A DNA stretch of 64,000 bases from Pseudophaeobacter arcticus DSM 23566 (GTDB lineage: Bacteria > Pseudomonadota > Alphaproteobacteria > Rhodobacterales > Rhodobacteraceae), in contig NZ_KI421507.1 in the NCBI RefSeq assembly GCF_000473205.1, positions 779,934-843,933 of the forward strand. Direction: 5' to 3'. The position numbers and the translations under genes were made by a program. The notes beneath the pieces were generated by a model. The model was not told where the DNA came from. It ran no database searches and saw only the letters and a list, made by a program, of their open reading frames with translations. Positions 23,189 through 31,272 of the stretch are shown piece after piece. The first letter of the stretch is position 1. Each line of letters starts with the position of its first letter.

Positions 23189-25882
23189 TTAATTTCCGGG
23201 CAGTTTCAGCGTCGTATTGGTGCCGCGTTTTTGATACTGCAATTGGCTGTCGCTGATGGCCACCACGGTTCCGCCATCCAGGCGATCGCCAACCCGAACC
23301 TGCCGGGTCCGGCCACTGGGCAAGAGAACCAGCGCCTGGCGGTTTGATGGCTTGCCCGAGACACCAATAAGGTTCACCCGCCGCAAGTTGATGGCATTTG
23401 TGACCGTTGCCTGGCGCGCGACCGAGGCTGAGCTGGGAATGCTGGGGGTGACGGATCGCGGCGTCACGGCGGATGCCGCCGCTGTAGAGCTGGTTGCGGT
23501 ACTGGCCCGTTGGCGGGTGGCGCGATCTACCAGATTGGCAAAGTTTGCAGGCCGTGCCCGTGGTTTGGCTGAGCTGGCGATGGCCAGGGCACTCACGGGC
23601 TGGTTCTCTTGCTCTTCCGTCTTCAGGCTCGCGGGGCGGGCGCGGGGGCGGACACGGGACAGTTCGGCGCGGCTAAGCCCTCCCAACAGGGCGCGCTCTG
23701 CCTGTTCCAGCAGATCAGAGGGGCGCAGGCGCGGGCGTTTGCGTGACAGGCTGGCGAGACGGGCGTTTTCGTCTTCTGCACTGGTGTCTTCCGGGGCCGC
23801 GCGCGCTGGAGTTGGCGGCGGGGTAACGCGGGGACGCCCGAGATAGACCATTATTCCGTCCGGGTTCAGGGTGCCTTCTGGTGTGGCGGTTACCATGCCG
23901 CGGTGGTCGAGATCAAAGTCACTGCCCGCCGCCGCCGGAGAGCTGGGCGCATCCGGCGCGGGATCGCTGGACAGCTGGGGAGATCCGGGCAGTGCAACGG
24001 CATCCTGGGAAAGATCGCTGTTGTCGATAGAGGCAATATAGATGTCATCCAAAGACACTAGCGCGGGGGCATCTGCGATCTGGGGAACCTGTTGCCAGAT
24101 GCCAGTGGCCGCATAGAGCGCGGCTTCGCTCAGCGCATCGTCAGGGTCCAGATCGTGGACGTCCCCTTCTAACGCATCAAGCACGGGCTGGCCCGTGCTT
24201 GTCTCCAATTGAGTGTCTGTTTCAGAGTGGGCAGGGTCCAGACTGGCAGGGTCCAGACTGGCAGGGTCAAGGCGGGCAGTCTCAAGTGGTTCGGCTTGAT
24301 TGCTCAATTCCACGACACCCGGGTCAGATTGCCCGGGGATAGCGCTCACCTGTGGCGCGATGCTGTCTGGCTCGGTTTCGATTTCGCTTATTGGAATATC
24401 CGCCGGGCGGGTGGCCTCAGTGCCGGGGGCAGCTGGCGGTTCCGCCCCGATGGCGGGGGCCTGATCGGCGGTGCCTGCGGGGGAGGTCGCCAATGGCGGC
24501 TCGTTGCTTTGTTCAAGCGGCGGGCGTTCGGCGGAGAAGAATAATCCGCCCTCTGAGAACAATGCAAAAGCCGCAATCGCAGCCATGGCCAACAAAAGCC
24601 CCGCCGTCAGGAACAGCCCCAGGAAGCGCGGCTTGCCTTTGGTGGTGTCTGGTTTGTCGTCATGACCGCTGCTGAGGCTACTCGCCGCCTGTGCAGCCGA
24701 GCCGCTGACGGTCGGAGCTTTGGGGTGAACAGAGGTCGGAGCGATTGCCGCAGAGGCTGGCGCGGCTGATTTTGAAGATTTGCCAGGCGCAGAACCGAGA
24801 CTGGCGGAACCGAGGCTGGCAGCAGTATTTGCGCCAACTGGCACACGCGGGCCGGGCACGGCGGGGGAGGTCGCGCCGGTTTCCAGGGGCTTGGCATGAC
24901 CGGCAGATTTGACACCCGCTGCCGTCGTGTGAGCTGTGGCAGATGGAGATTGGACCGGCTTGGCCAGTGTGGATGCCAGTGGGGATGCCAGTGTCGCTGC
25001 CAGTGGGGTGGCCGATGTGACTGTGCTGACGCCTGCGACAGTGGGTGCAGGTTTGCCGGGCGGTGGAGGTGCGGATTTTTCTGATGGTTTTTTTGCAGAG
25101 GCAGCTTTTACAGATTCGGGGCGTGTTGCCTCGGGTGATTTCTTGCGACGGCTGCTGAATCCTGCAATTGGACCGCTGTTCTCGGCATCCTCATCCGGAG
25201 GGAGTTGAGCGCTGCCTGGTTCCAAAGCTGCCGGAGCCTTGGGCAGGGTTCGTACCGCAGGCGCCTGGCCATCAGCGGGCTGCGGCGCGTCACTTATGGG
25301 GGTGGGTTTGTCAGCCGGTTCAGCAGGCGTGGGCTCTGGGTTAGGGGCTGCGGCAGGACCGATGTCCACAACGGCAATCCCATCAGGTGTGACCTCTGCC
25401 TCACCCAGCGAGGGGGCCGTGCCAAAGAAAGGTTCTCCCAGAAAACCACTCTCCCCGGGGGTGGCCACAAAGGAGGCCGGGGAAAACCCATTTTCCAGCG
25501 CAAAGCTTTCGGCTTCGGCCAATGTCTCATAGGCGACCGCGGCGATATGGGTTTGGTCGCCATCCTCGGACAGGTCAAATGCCAAATCCGACACCGGGTA
25601 GGGCGTGGCACCTTCCAATGCGGCGCGGGCTAGGCGGCGTCGGCTTTCCAGGTCGGAAATGCCGGTTTCGATGGTCAGATAGCGGATCTGATCACTGGGG
25701 ATAATCAGTTTGCACAGTCCCTTGGGCGCCAGAGCGTCGCCCTTGGCTTTGAGGGCGGCAAGATCGGTTGTCAAATCAGCACTGTCGAGCGGCACAGAGC
25801 CGACATTGCGCCAGCCCCCGGCTGCGCGATGCAGCAGAACAATACCCTCTGCGGAAAGAGAAAGAGCAAACTCCGGTTTCAT
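23189..25882 (-). CDS. Large bitopic protein: GspL/PilM-like N-terminus, TM helix, GspC/PilP-like C-terminus
   Basis: This 897-residue protein has three parts. Residues 1-150 look like the cytoplasmic actin-like fold of GspL/PilM (FALSLSAEGIVLLHRAAGGW, KLIIPSDQIRYLTIE, a FDLSEDGD segment). A long P/A/S-rich disordered linker follows, then one membrane helix (about 417-440). The acidic periplasmic region carries RPRxRP-type motifs (RKRPRLRP, RVRPRARP, AKPRARP). The last 65 residues resemble the GspC/PilP homology-region domain (VRVGDRLDGGTVVAISDSQLQYQ). No other secretion or pilus gene is nearby. The domain relations are my reading of pattern, not a search result. A 15-bp repeat lies at 24231-24270. 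Confidence 0.6.
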   Translation of the reverse strand: MKPEFALSLSAEGIVLLHRAAGGWRNVGSVPLDSADLTTDLAALKAKGDALAPKGLCKLIIPSDQIRYLTIETGISDLESRRRLARAALEGATPYPVSDLAFDLSEDGDQTHIAAVAYETLAEAESFALENGFSPASFVATPGESGFLGEPFFGTAPSLGEAEVTPDGIAVVDIGPAAAPNPEPTPAEPADKPTPISDAPQPADGQAPAVRTLPKAPAALEPGSAQLPPDEDAENSGPIAGFSSRRKKSPEATRPESVKAASAKKPSEKSAPPPPGKPAPTVAGVSTVTSATPLAATLASPLASTLAKPVQSPSATAHTTAAGVKSAGHAKPLETGATSPAVPGPRVPVGANTAASLGSASLGSAPGKSSKSAAPASAAIAPTSVHPKAPTVSGSAAQAASSLSSGHDDKPDTTKGKPRFLGLFLTAGLLLAMAAIAAFALFSEGGLFFSAERPPLEQSNEPPLATSPAGTADQAPAIGAEPPAAPGTEATRPADIPISEIETEPDSIAPQVSAIPGQSDPGVVELSNQAEPLETARLDPASLDPASLDPAHSETDTQLETSTGQPVLDALEGDVHDLDPDDALSEAALYAATGIWQQVPQIADAPALVSLDDIYIASIDNSDLSQDAVALPGSPQLSSDPAPDAPSSPAAAGSDFDLDHRGMVTATPEGTLNPDGIMVYLGRPRVTPPPTPARAAPEDTSAEDENARLASLSRKRPRLRPSDLLEQAERALLGGLSRAELSRVRPRARPASLKTEEQENQPVSALAIASSAKPRARPANFANLVDRATRQRASTATSSTAAASAVTPRSVTPSIPSSASVARQATVTNAINLRRVNLIGVSGKPSNRQALVLLPSGRTRQVRVGDRLDGGTVVAISDSQLQYQKRGTNTTLKLPGN

Positions 25883-26055
25883 AATGCGGTCAAACCATCC
25901 AAATCTTTAGTGCCCGGACCGCGAGGAGTCCTATCAGGCCGTCAGAGTGAACCATAAAGCAGGACTCCGCCGAGTGAAAGGAAAAGAGCGCCCTTTCCCC
26001 TTGTCAGCGGTGATCTGCCTGCCCCATCTAGGGATAAAGCAAAGGAGCCTTAGTA

Positions 26056-26772
26056 ATGAAAACAAAGACAGTTTTGGTAACCGCCCTGGCGATGGCGCTA
26101 ACCTTTAGTCCCGCTCTCAGGGCGCAGACGAGCGCAGAGCGTCAGATTCTGGTCAGCGGTGAGGGCCGGGTGGAGGTTGCGCCCGATCTGGCTGTGATCA
26201 CGCTGGGGGTGAGCAAAGAGGCCAAAGAAGCAGGCGAAGCAATGGCGCTGGTCTCTGAGGATATGGTCGCCGTCGTGCAGGAACTGCGCGCGGTTGGCAT
26301 CGCAGACAAGGATCTGCAGACCCAGCAGATCTCGCTGCAGCCGGTCTGGTCAAATGATGGTTCTTACGACAGTCCACAACAGCGCCGGATCACCGGGTTC
26401 TCGGCCTCCAATACGGTGAATTTGCGGGTGCGCGATCTTGATCAACTGGGTGAGGTGCTTGACCGGGTGCTGCGCGCCGGTGCCAACCAGTTCCAGGGGC
26501 TGCGCTTTGATGTGGCGGATCACGCCAGTCTTCAGGACCAGATGCGCGCAAGTGCCGTTGCGGATGCCCGCCACAAGGCCGAACAACTGGCGGCGGCCGC
26601 CGGGGTCACCCTGGGGCCGGTTCGCACCATCACCGATCAGGATCATGGCGGTGGCCGTCCGATGATGGCAATGGAGATGTCCCGCAGCGGCGCCATGCCG
26701 ATCGAAGCGGGCGAGCTGAGCTTTTCGCACAATGTGCAGGTGGTGTTTGACCTGGTGGTGCCAAACGAATAA
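26056..26772 (+). CDS. SIMPL domain (DUF541) periplasmic protein
   Basis: This 238-residue protein begins with a signal peptide (MALTFSPALRAQ, cleavage near residue 25), then a SIMPL domain: ILVSGEGRVEVAPDLAVITLGVSKEAK and YDSPQQRRITGFSASNTVNLRVRDLDQLGEVLDRVLRAGANQFQGLRFDVAD (key features are the GEGRVEVAPD strand and the ANQFQGLRF turn). Bacterial SIMPL proteins are periplasmic or outer-membrane proteins of unclear function linked to oxidative stress. AAAGGAG precedes the ATG. Confidence 0.9.
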   Translation: MKTKTVLVTALAMALTFSPALRAQTSAERQILVSGEGRVEVAPDLAVITLGVSKEAKEAGEAMALVSEDMVAVVQELRAVGIADKDLQTQQISLQPVWSNDGSYDSPQQRRITGFSASNTVNLRVRDLDQLGEVLDRVLRAGANQFQGLRFDVADHASLQDQMRASAVADARHKAEQLAAAAGVTLGPVRTITDQDHGGGRPMMAMEMSRSGAMPIEAGELSFSHNVQVVFDLVVPNE

Positions 26773-26798
26773 CTGCGGCTATGCCAGATTTTCAATCC

Positions 26799-26828
26799 AA
26801 TAAGGCCGGGTAAACACCCGGCCTTATT
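26799..26828. terminator. Terminator between convergent SIMPL and metY genes
   Basis: AATAAGGCCGGG (26799-26810) pairs perfectly with CCCGGCCTTATT (26817-26828) around a six-base loop. It is positioned to end both the SIMPL gene and metY, with T-rich sequence downstream on the plus strand. Confidence 0.9.
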
Positions 26829-26855
26829 GTTGTTTTCAAAGTTCGGCCTTTGGGG

Positions 26856-28148
26856 TCAGCTGCTAGCCTTGGCCAGGGCCTGGTCCAGATCGCGGATCAG
26901 ATCGGCAGAATCTTCGAGACCGATGGAAATCCGCACCACATTGGCGCCCGCGCCTGCGGCCTCCTGCTGTTCGGGGGACAGCTGACGGTGGGTGGTGGAG
27001 GCCGAGTGAATGATCAGCGAGCGGGTGTCGCCAAGGTTGGCCACATGGCTGAAGATCTCCAGCGAATCCACCAGTTTGATGCAGGCGTCATAGCCGCCCT
27101 TTACCGCAAAGGTGAACAGGCCACCGGCACCTTTGGGGTAGTTCGCCTGAGCGCGCTCATAATAGGGCGAGCTTTCCAGACCGGCGTAGGTCACATAATC
27201 AACCCGGTCGTCCTGTTCCAGCCAGCTGGCAACGGTCATCGCGTTTTCGCAGTGGCGCTGCATCCGCAGGGACAGGGTTTCAACCCCCATCAGGGTGTAA
27301 TGTGCCGCCTGTGGGTTCATCGTCATGCCCAGATCCCGCAGCCCAATGGCAATGCCATGGAAGGTAAAGGCCAGACCGCCAAAGGTCTCGTGGAATTTGA
27401 GCCCATGATAGGCAGGTTCAGGGGCTGAAAGGGAGGGGAATTTGTCGCTGGCGGACCAGTCGAACTTGCCGCTGTCGATCACTGCGCCGCCAGTAACGGT
27501 GCCGTTCCCGGTGAGATATTTGGTGGTGGAATGCACAACCAGAGTGGCGCCTTTGGCAATGGGGTTGCACAGATAGGGCGTCGCGGTGGTGTTGTCGACG
27601 ATGAGCGGCACACCAGCGGCATCTGTCACATCGGCCAGCGCCCGCACATCGGTGACATAGCCACCGGGGTTGGCGATGGATTCGCAGAACACCGCGCGGG
27701 TGTTTTCGTCGATGGCTGCCGCGACGGCGTCTATGTCATCGGTATCGACAAATTTGGCCGACCAGCCAAAGCGTTTGATGGTCTGGCTGAACTGGGTGAT
27801 GGTGCCACCATATAGCCGGGTCGAGGCAACCACATTGCAGCCAGGCGCCATCAGCGGGAACAGCGCCATGATCTGGGCCGCATGACCTGAAGAGCAGCAT
27901 ACTGCGCCAACGCCACCTTCAAGTGTGGCCAGGCGTTCTTGCAGCACGGCGACTGTGGGGTTGGTCAGGCGCGAGTAGATAAAGCCAACTTCCTGCAGGT
28001 TAAACAGGGCGGCGGCGTGATCGGCATCGCGAAAGACATAGCCGGTGGTCTGGTAGATCGGTGTTTGCCGCGCGCCGGTTGCCGGGTCTGGTTTGGCGCC
28101 TGCGTGGATCTGCAATGTGTCAAAGCCGTAGGCTGGTGCATCACTCAT
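26856..28148 (-). CDS. metY: O-acetylhomoserine sulfhydrylase (aminocarboxypropyltransferase)
   Basis: This 430-residue PLP enzyme of the Cys/Met metabolism family makes homocysteine (or methionine) from O-acetylhomoserine and sulfide. The PLP lysine is in VVHSTTKYLTGNGT, and IYSRLTNPT and LVDNTTATPYLCNPI-like segments match MetY. Its length fits MetY rather than shorter cystathionine enzymes. The ATG at 28148 is preceded by GGAGAA; the longer open frame upstream is not conserved-looking. A SAM-II-like leader was looked for and not convincingly found. Confidence 0.93.
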   Translation of the reverse strand: MSDAPAYGFDTLQIHAGAKPDPATGARQTPIYQTTGYVFRDADHAAALFNLQEVGFIYSRLTNPTVAVLQERLATLEGGVGAVCCSSGHAAQIMALFPLMAPGCNVVASTRLYGGTITQFSQTIKRFGWSAKFVDTDDIDAVAAAIDENTRAVFCESIANPGGYVTDVRALADVTDAAGVPLIVDNTTATPYLCNPIAKGATLVVHSTTKYLTGNGTVTGGAVIDSGKFDWSASDKFPSLSAPEPAYHGLKFHETFGGLAFTFHGIAIGLRDLGMTMNPQAAHYTLMGVETLSLRMQRHCENAMTVASWLEQDDRVDYVTYAGLESSPYYERAQANYPKGAGGLFTFAVKGGYDACIKLVDSLEIFSHVANLGDTRSLIIHSASTTHRQLSPEQQEAAGAGANVVRISIGLEDSADLIRDLDQALAKASS

Positions 28149-28388
28149 TTTGTCTTCTCCCTGTTGGAAACTCTTGGCAAATGTGTAGGACAGCTTGCCC
28201 GCGGGTACAACGTGGGCGTTGCATTTCGGAACAGCATTGCCAGGGACAGGGCCGGGAAGAGGAGATTTTCCCAATGCGGCCTTTGGTATTTGTCCGGAAG
28301 CGACAGCGAAACAGGAACAAAAACCCCAATGCGTTAAGGGCGGCGGCTGGCTGGCTGAAGGGCAGGGCAGTTGGCTGCGAGACCGCGT

Positions 28389-29378
28389 CTAGCGCAGCCA
28401 CAGACCTTCGGATTTGATCTTGTTGCGCAGGGCCTGTTCGCGTCGGGGCAGGTGGTCCTGGTCAAACAGTGCCCGTACGCGCGCGCCCCGGTTTTGATAA
28501 ACAAGCCGCTTGATTGGGTCATAGGTTTTCAACACCTTCTTGATCCAGTTTGGCGCGGCAACCTTTTCCAGCAGGTCTATCACCGCGTCGCTTTCGCGGG
28601 CATAGAGCAGCGGGAACAGCCGGTAGTGGCAGCTGGTTTCCCCGTCGAGGTAGCCAGCGGGCAGGGCGTCGCGGCCGCCGCCAAAGGAGTGGATCACCAG
28701 CGGCAGTGCAACCTGATCCAGCCAGGGGTCCAGCGACTGGCCGACCAGTTCAATTGGCGGATCGTTCAGGATGGACTGGGCATAGACCGCAAATCTTTTG
28801 CCAAAGGCGCGCGGGCAGGCGCCATAGAAAAAGCCGGCATTAAAGTAGAGATAGCGTTTCCAGAACTCATCTGGCTGGCTCAGATCCAGGGTTGGATCAA
28901 TGTCCAGGCCAAACCGGTCGTAAAGGGAGCGCCAGATGTCCGTATAGCCGGGGCCATATAGCGTTGGCTTTGGCCAGGTGCCTTCGCGCCGCAACGAGGC
29001 AGAGGGACGGTTGAAATCAAAGGGGACCGCCTCAAGGTCGCCGGTGATCAGCGTGTCGCTGTCAAAAAAGACAAAATTCTCGCCTTCGGGCATGGCCTGC
29101 AGCGCCTCGATCTTGTTGCCATAGGGGTAGGTCTGGCCAAAGATCTTGTTTTCAAACGGCAGGATTTCGACCCCAAGGCGGGCAAAGGCCTCCAGAACGC
29201 CTGCGTTGTGAATGCTGGGGTCTTTTTGCCAAAGCCTCCCCGGTTGCGGTACCGCGACAAACAGGCGGCCAGAAAAGTTGGGGCAGCTATGGCGCAGGGA
29301 GGCGGCAAACAGCAGCGCCTCGTATTGCAGGCGACCTGCCTGGCCGATGATCATGACGTTGAAAGACTGCTGCGCCAT
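28389..29378 (-). CDS. GT-A-like nucleotide-sugar glycosyltransferase
   Basis: This 329-residue protein shows a GT-A-type pattern: an N-terminal Rossmann strand FNVMIIGQAGRLQYEALLFA and the metal-binding DxD in FVFFDSDTLITGDLE (near residue 107). The middle and C-terminal parts do not match a family I can name. No membrane segment is seen. AGGAA precedes the ATG. The sugar donor and acceptor are unknown. It is separated from metY by about 240 bp and divergent from a small secreted protein. Confidence 0.6.
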   Translation of the reverse strand: MAQQSFNVMIIGQAGRLQYEALLFAASLRHSCPNFSGRLFVAVPQPGRLWQKDPSIHNAGVLEAFARLGVEILPFENKIFGQTYPYGNKIEALQAMPEGENFVFFDSDTLITGDLEAVPFDFNRPSASLRREGTWPKPTLYGPGYTDIWRSLYDRFGLDIDPTLDLSQPDEFWKRYLYFNAGFFYGACPRAFGKRFAVYAQSILNDPPIELVGQSLDPWLDQVALPLVIHSFGGGRDALPAGYLDGETSCHYRLFPLLYARESDAVIDLLEKVAAPNWIKKVLKTYDPIKRLVYQNRGARVRALFDQDHLPRREQALRNKIKSEGLWLR

Positions 29379-29533
29379 TGTTTTTCCTGTCTTCCGCCTC
29401 TTGCGAGCGGTTGGGGCTTGGGTGTCTTATGGTCTATATTCGAAACTGGCTTTGGGCAAAAGGCAATCCCCGAACTTTGGGAAGCTTTGGCCAGGGTCGC
29501 GACTTGTTTGTATCAGTTTAGTGAGGATTTCTT

Positions 29534-29959
29534 ATGCTGAAATTAGGGTCTGTTTTTGCTTTGGCGCTGGGGGTGGCAGGCATGCCTGACGGGGCCTTAT
29601 CGGCGCCCTTTACCACTGCCGCAGAGGTAAAGCCGATTTTGTCAGTCACCAAGGCCAATTGGGTTTCAGTGCGGGAATTTGATGGGCAGGATCTGCTGTA
29701 TGTAACGCATCTGTGGTCCTGGCGCTGTGGGTTGAACGGTATGCGCATCGGCGTCAACGGAGCCGAGCCGGAGACCTGGCCGATGCCGCCCTGCCACGAG
29801 GATCAGGCGGCCCCCAATGCCATCCTGCCAGAAGATGGGCTGCCCTATGCGGCCTTTCCCCTGGGGTCGATCCAGCAGATTACCATTGATGTTTTTTATG
29901 ACGACCTGACGATGGAAACGCTCAAAGTTGACCGGTTGGGACAGCCGATTTCACCCTAG
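29534..29959 (+). CDS. Small secreted protein of unknown function
   Basis: This 141-residue protein has a signal peptide (LKLGSVFALALGVAGMPDGALSA, cleavage near residue 24). The mature part has two cysteines (LWSWRCGLNGMRIGVNG and MPPCHEDQ), which could form a disulfide, and a strand-rich C-terminus (IQQITIDVFYDDLTMETLKVD). I recognise no domain. It resembles conserved hypothetical proteins of the Roseobacter group. A GGA lies upstream of the ATG. Confidence 0.65.
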   Translation: MLKLGSVFALALGVAGMPDGALSAPFTTAAEVKPILSVTKANWVSVREFDGQDLLYVTHLWSWRCGLNGMRIGVNGAEPETWPMPPCHEDQAAPNAILPEDGLPYAAFPLGSIQQITIDVFYDDLTMETLKVDRLGQPISP

Positions 29960-29969
29960 ATCAACAAAA

Positions 29970-30012
29970 GCCTCTCCCTTGTCCGGATCGGGACGCTGGG
30001 CAAGGGAGAGGC
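29970..30012. terminator. Terminator between convergent genes
   Basis: GCCTCTCCCTTG (29970-29981) pairs perfectly with CAAGGGAGAGGC (30001-30012). It sits 10 bp after the small secreted protein gene and 14 bp from the end of the convergent gene. There is no T-run, so a rho-independent role is likely but not certain. Confidence 0.7.
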
Positions 30013-30026
30013 AGGCTGGGGGTGGT

Positions 30027-30902
30027 TTAGGGGGAGATCATCGTCACGCCGGGAATACGTTGCACTGTCTCCATGTCTTCTTCGTAAAGCGTGGTGACAG
30101 TATCGACGATGGCTTCATTCCAGCCTGGCAGGTCGACCTCTTCTTCCAACTCGTCTTCGCGCACATATTTGTCCAAAAAGGCTGCAAAGACCCGTCGGCG
30201 ATGCATTTCCGACATATCAGGGTGCTGTGCCAGGTACTGGCGCAGCCGCCGCATGCCTTCGCGGCTCATGATGGCCGACAGTAAATCCATGCCACCGTCC
30301 AGACGCTGGTTCATCTCCAGCCCGGACATGTCGCGGATAATCTGCGCCCAGATAAGCGGCATATCTTCAAAACACCAAACATTGAGAGGAACGTCGGGAA
30401 CAGCCCGCCGCAGGCGCGTCAGCAGATCCGACCAGCGCAGGTTATAAGGGTCAAGGTTGCCCAGCACCTGGGCCTTGCGATCCGGGTGCGCGTTTTCAAG
30501 AAGGCCCGGCAAAATGGTTGCCGGGTTTCGCAATCCGATGAACAGCTCCAGGTTATCCTGAGCGAACAGGTGCTGCAGGGACAAAAGCCGGGCCTCTGCT
30601 TCCGGATAGAACTGGCTGCCCTCGATTGCCTGACGCTGCGAGCCAAAGAAGTTGGCATTGGACAAAAGCACTCTGTCTGCCTGTTCTTCTTCCAGGATCG
30701 CATCCCACAAAACATCCCGGGCTTCCGTTGTGGCTTGCCCGTCCTGAAGGGCTGCCATGCAATCTTTGAGCAGGTAGCGATATTTGCCAGGGCCGGGCAC
30801 AACGGTCCCGTGCAGGCGAAAGCGGTCTTTGTTGCGCAGCAGGGTCTTGAGCAGACGGTCCTCTTCGGTTCCATGTGCGCCGCAATGAAAAATGACCTGC
30901 AT
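30027..30902 (-). CDS. Sulfotransferase-like protein
   Basis: This 291-residue soluble protein starts MQVIFHCGAHGTEEDRLLKTL, which resembles the 5'-PSB loop that binds PAPS in sulfotransferases (GxHxTxxx). Later segments LELFIGLRNPATILPGLLENA and DVPLNVWCFEDMPLIW fit the general fold, with a conserved FEDM. It lacks an obvious catalytic histidine at the usual place, so enzyme activity is uncertain. AGGAG lies eleven bases before the ATG. Confidence 0.5.
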   Translation of the reverse strand: MQVIFHCGAHGTEEDRLLKTLLRNKDRFRLHGTVVPGPGKYRYLLKDCMAALQDGQATTEARDVLWDAILEEEQADRVLLSNANFFGSQRQAIEGSQFYPEAEARLLSLQHLFAQDNLELFIGLRNPATILPGLLENAHPDRKAQVLGNLDPYNLRWSDLLTRLRRAVPDVPLNVWCFEDMPLIWAQIIRDMSGLEMNQRLDGGMDLLSAIMSREGMRRLRQYLAQHPDMSEMHRRRVFAAFLDKYVREDELEEEVDLPGWNEAIVDTVTTLYEEDMETVQRIPGVTMISP

Positions 30903-31272
30903 CGGGTCGCCTATCTCCTGTGTGCTTGAGTTGCCTCAGGCTTACTCTGCTGGGCTATATAGGTCAAATGGTCAGCTGTGGAGGCCGGGAGAGGGCGGGT
31001 GGCGCAGATGGATTGCGCCTATTGCGTGATCTGGTGGCATCACTTTTGCGGTTTTGGCGGATCGAGGTGGACTGGATAGCCCGACCATCATCACTGCGAC
31101 AGTGTCTTTGGGATTTCCCCCGCGCGCTCCTTGTCTGGCGAAAAAGGCACGGCCTAGGTGCTGAGCACAAAGCGATCAAATTATGAGCGATCAGGGTGAA
31201 AAACTATAGAGCAGGCGGCCCTTTGGCAGCCAACTGACCGCGAGAGGTCTCAAAACCGATGGAGAGGCTTGT
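30903..31272. other. Gap between the sulfotransferase-like gene and the phosphorylase
   Basis: This is a 370-bp divergent intergenic region. Short ORFs here lack ribosome sites and coding character. The right end carries GGAGAGG (31261-31267), the ribosome site that decides the phosphorylase start. No operator or riboswitch was recognised. Confidence 0.5.

Noticed and set aside
28180..28270. SAM-II-like riboswitch upstream of metY
   Set aside because: On the minus strand a CCACGTT segment resembles part of the SAM-II core, but the GCTAAA element and the first stem are not found.
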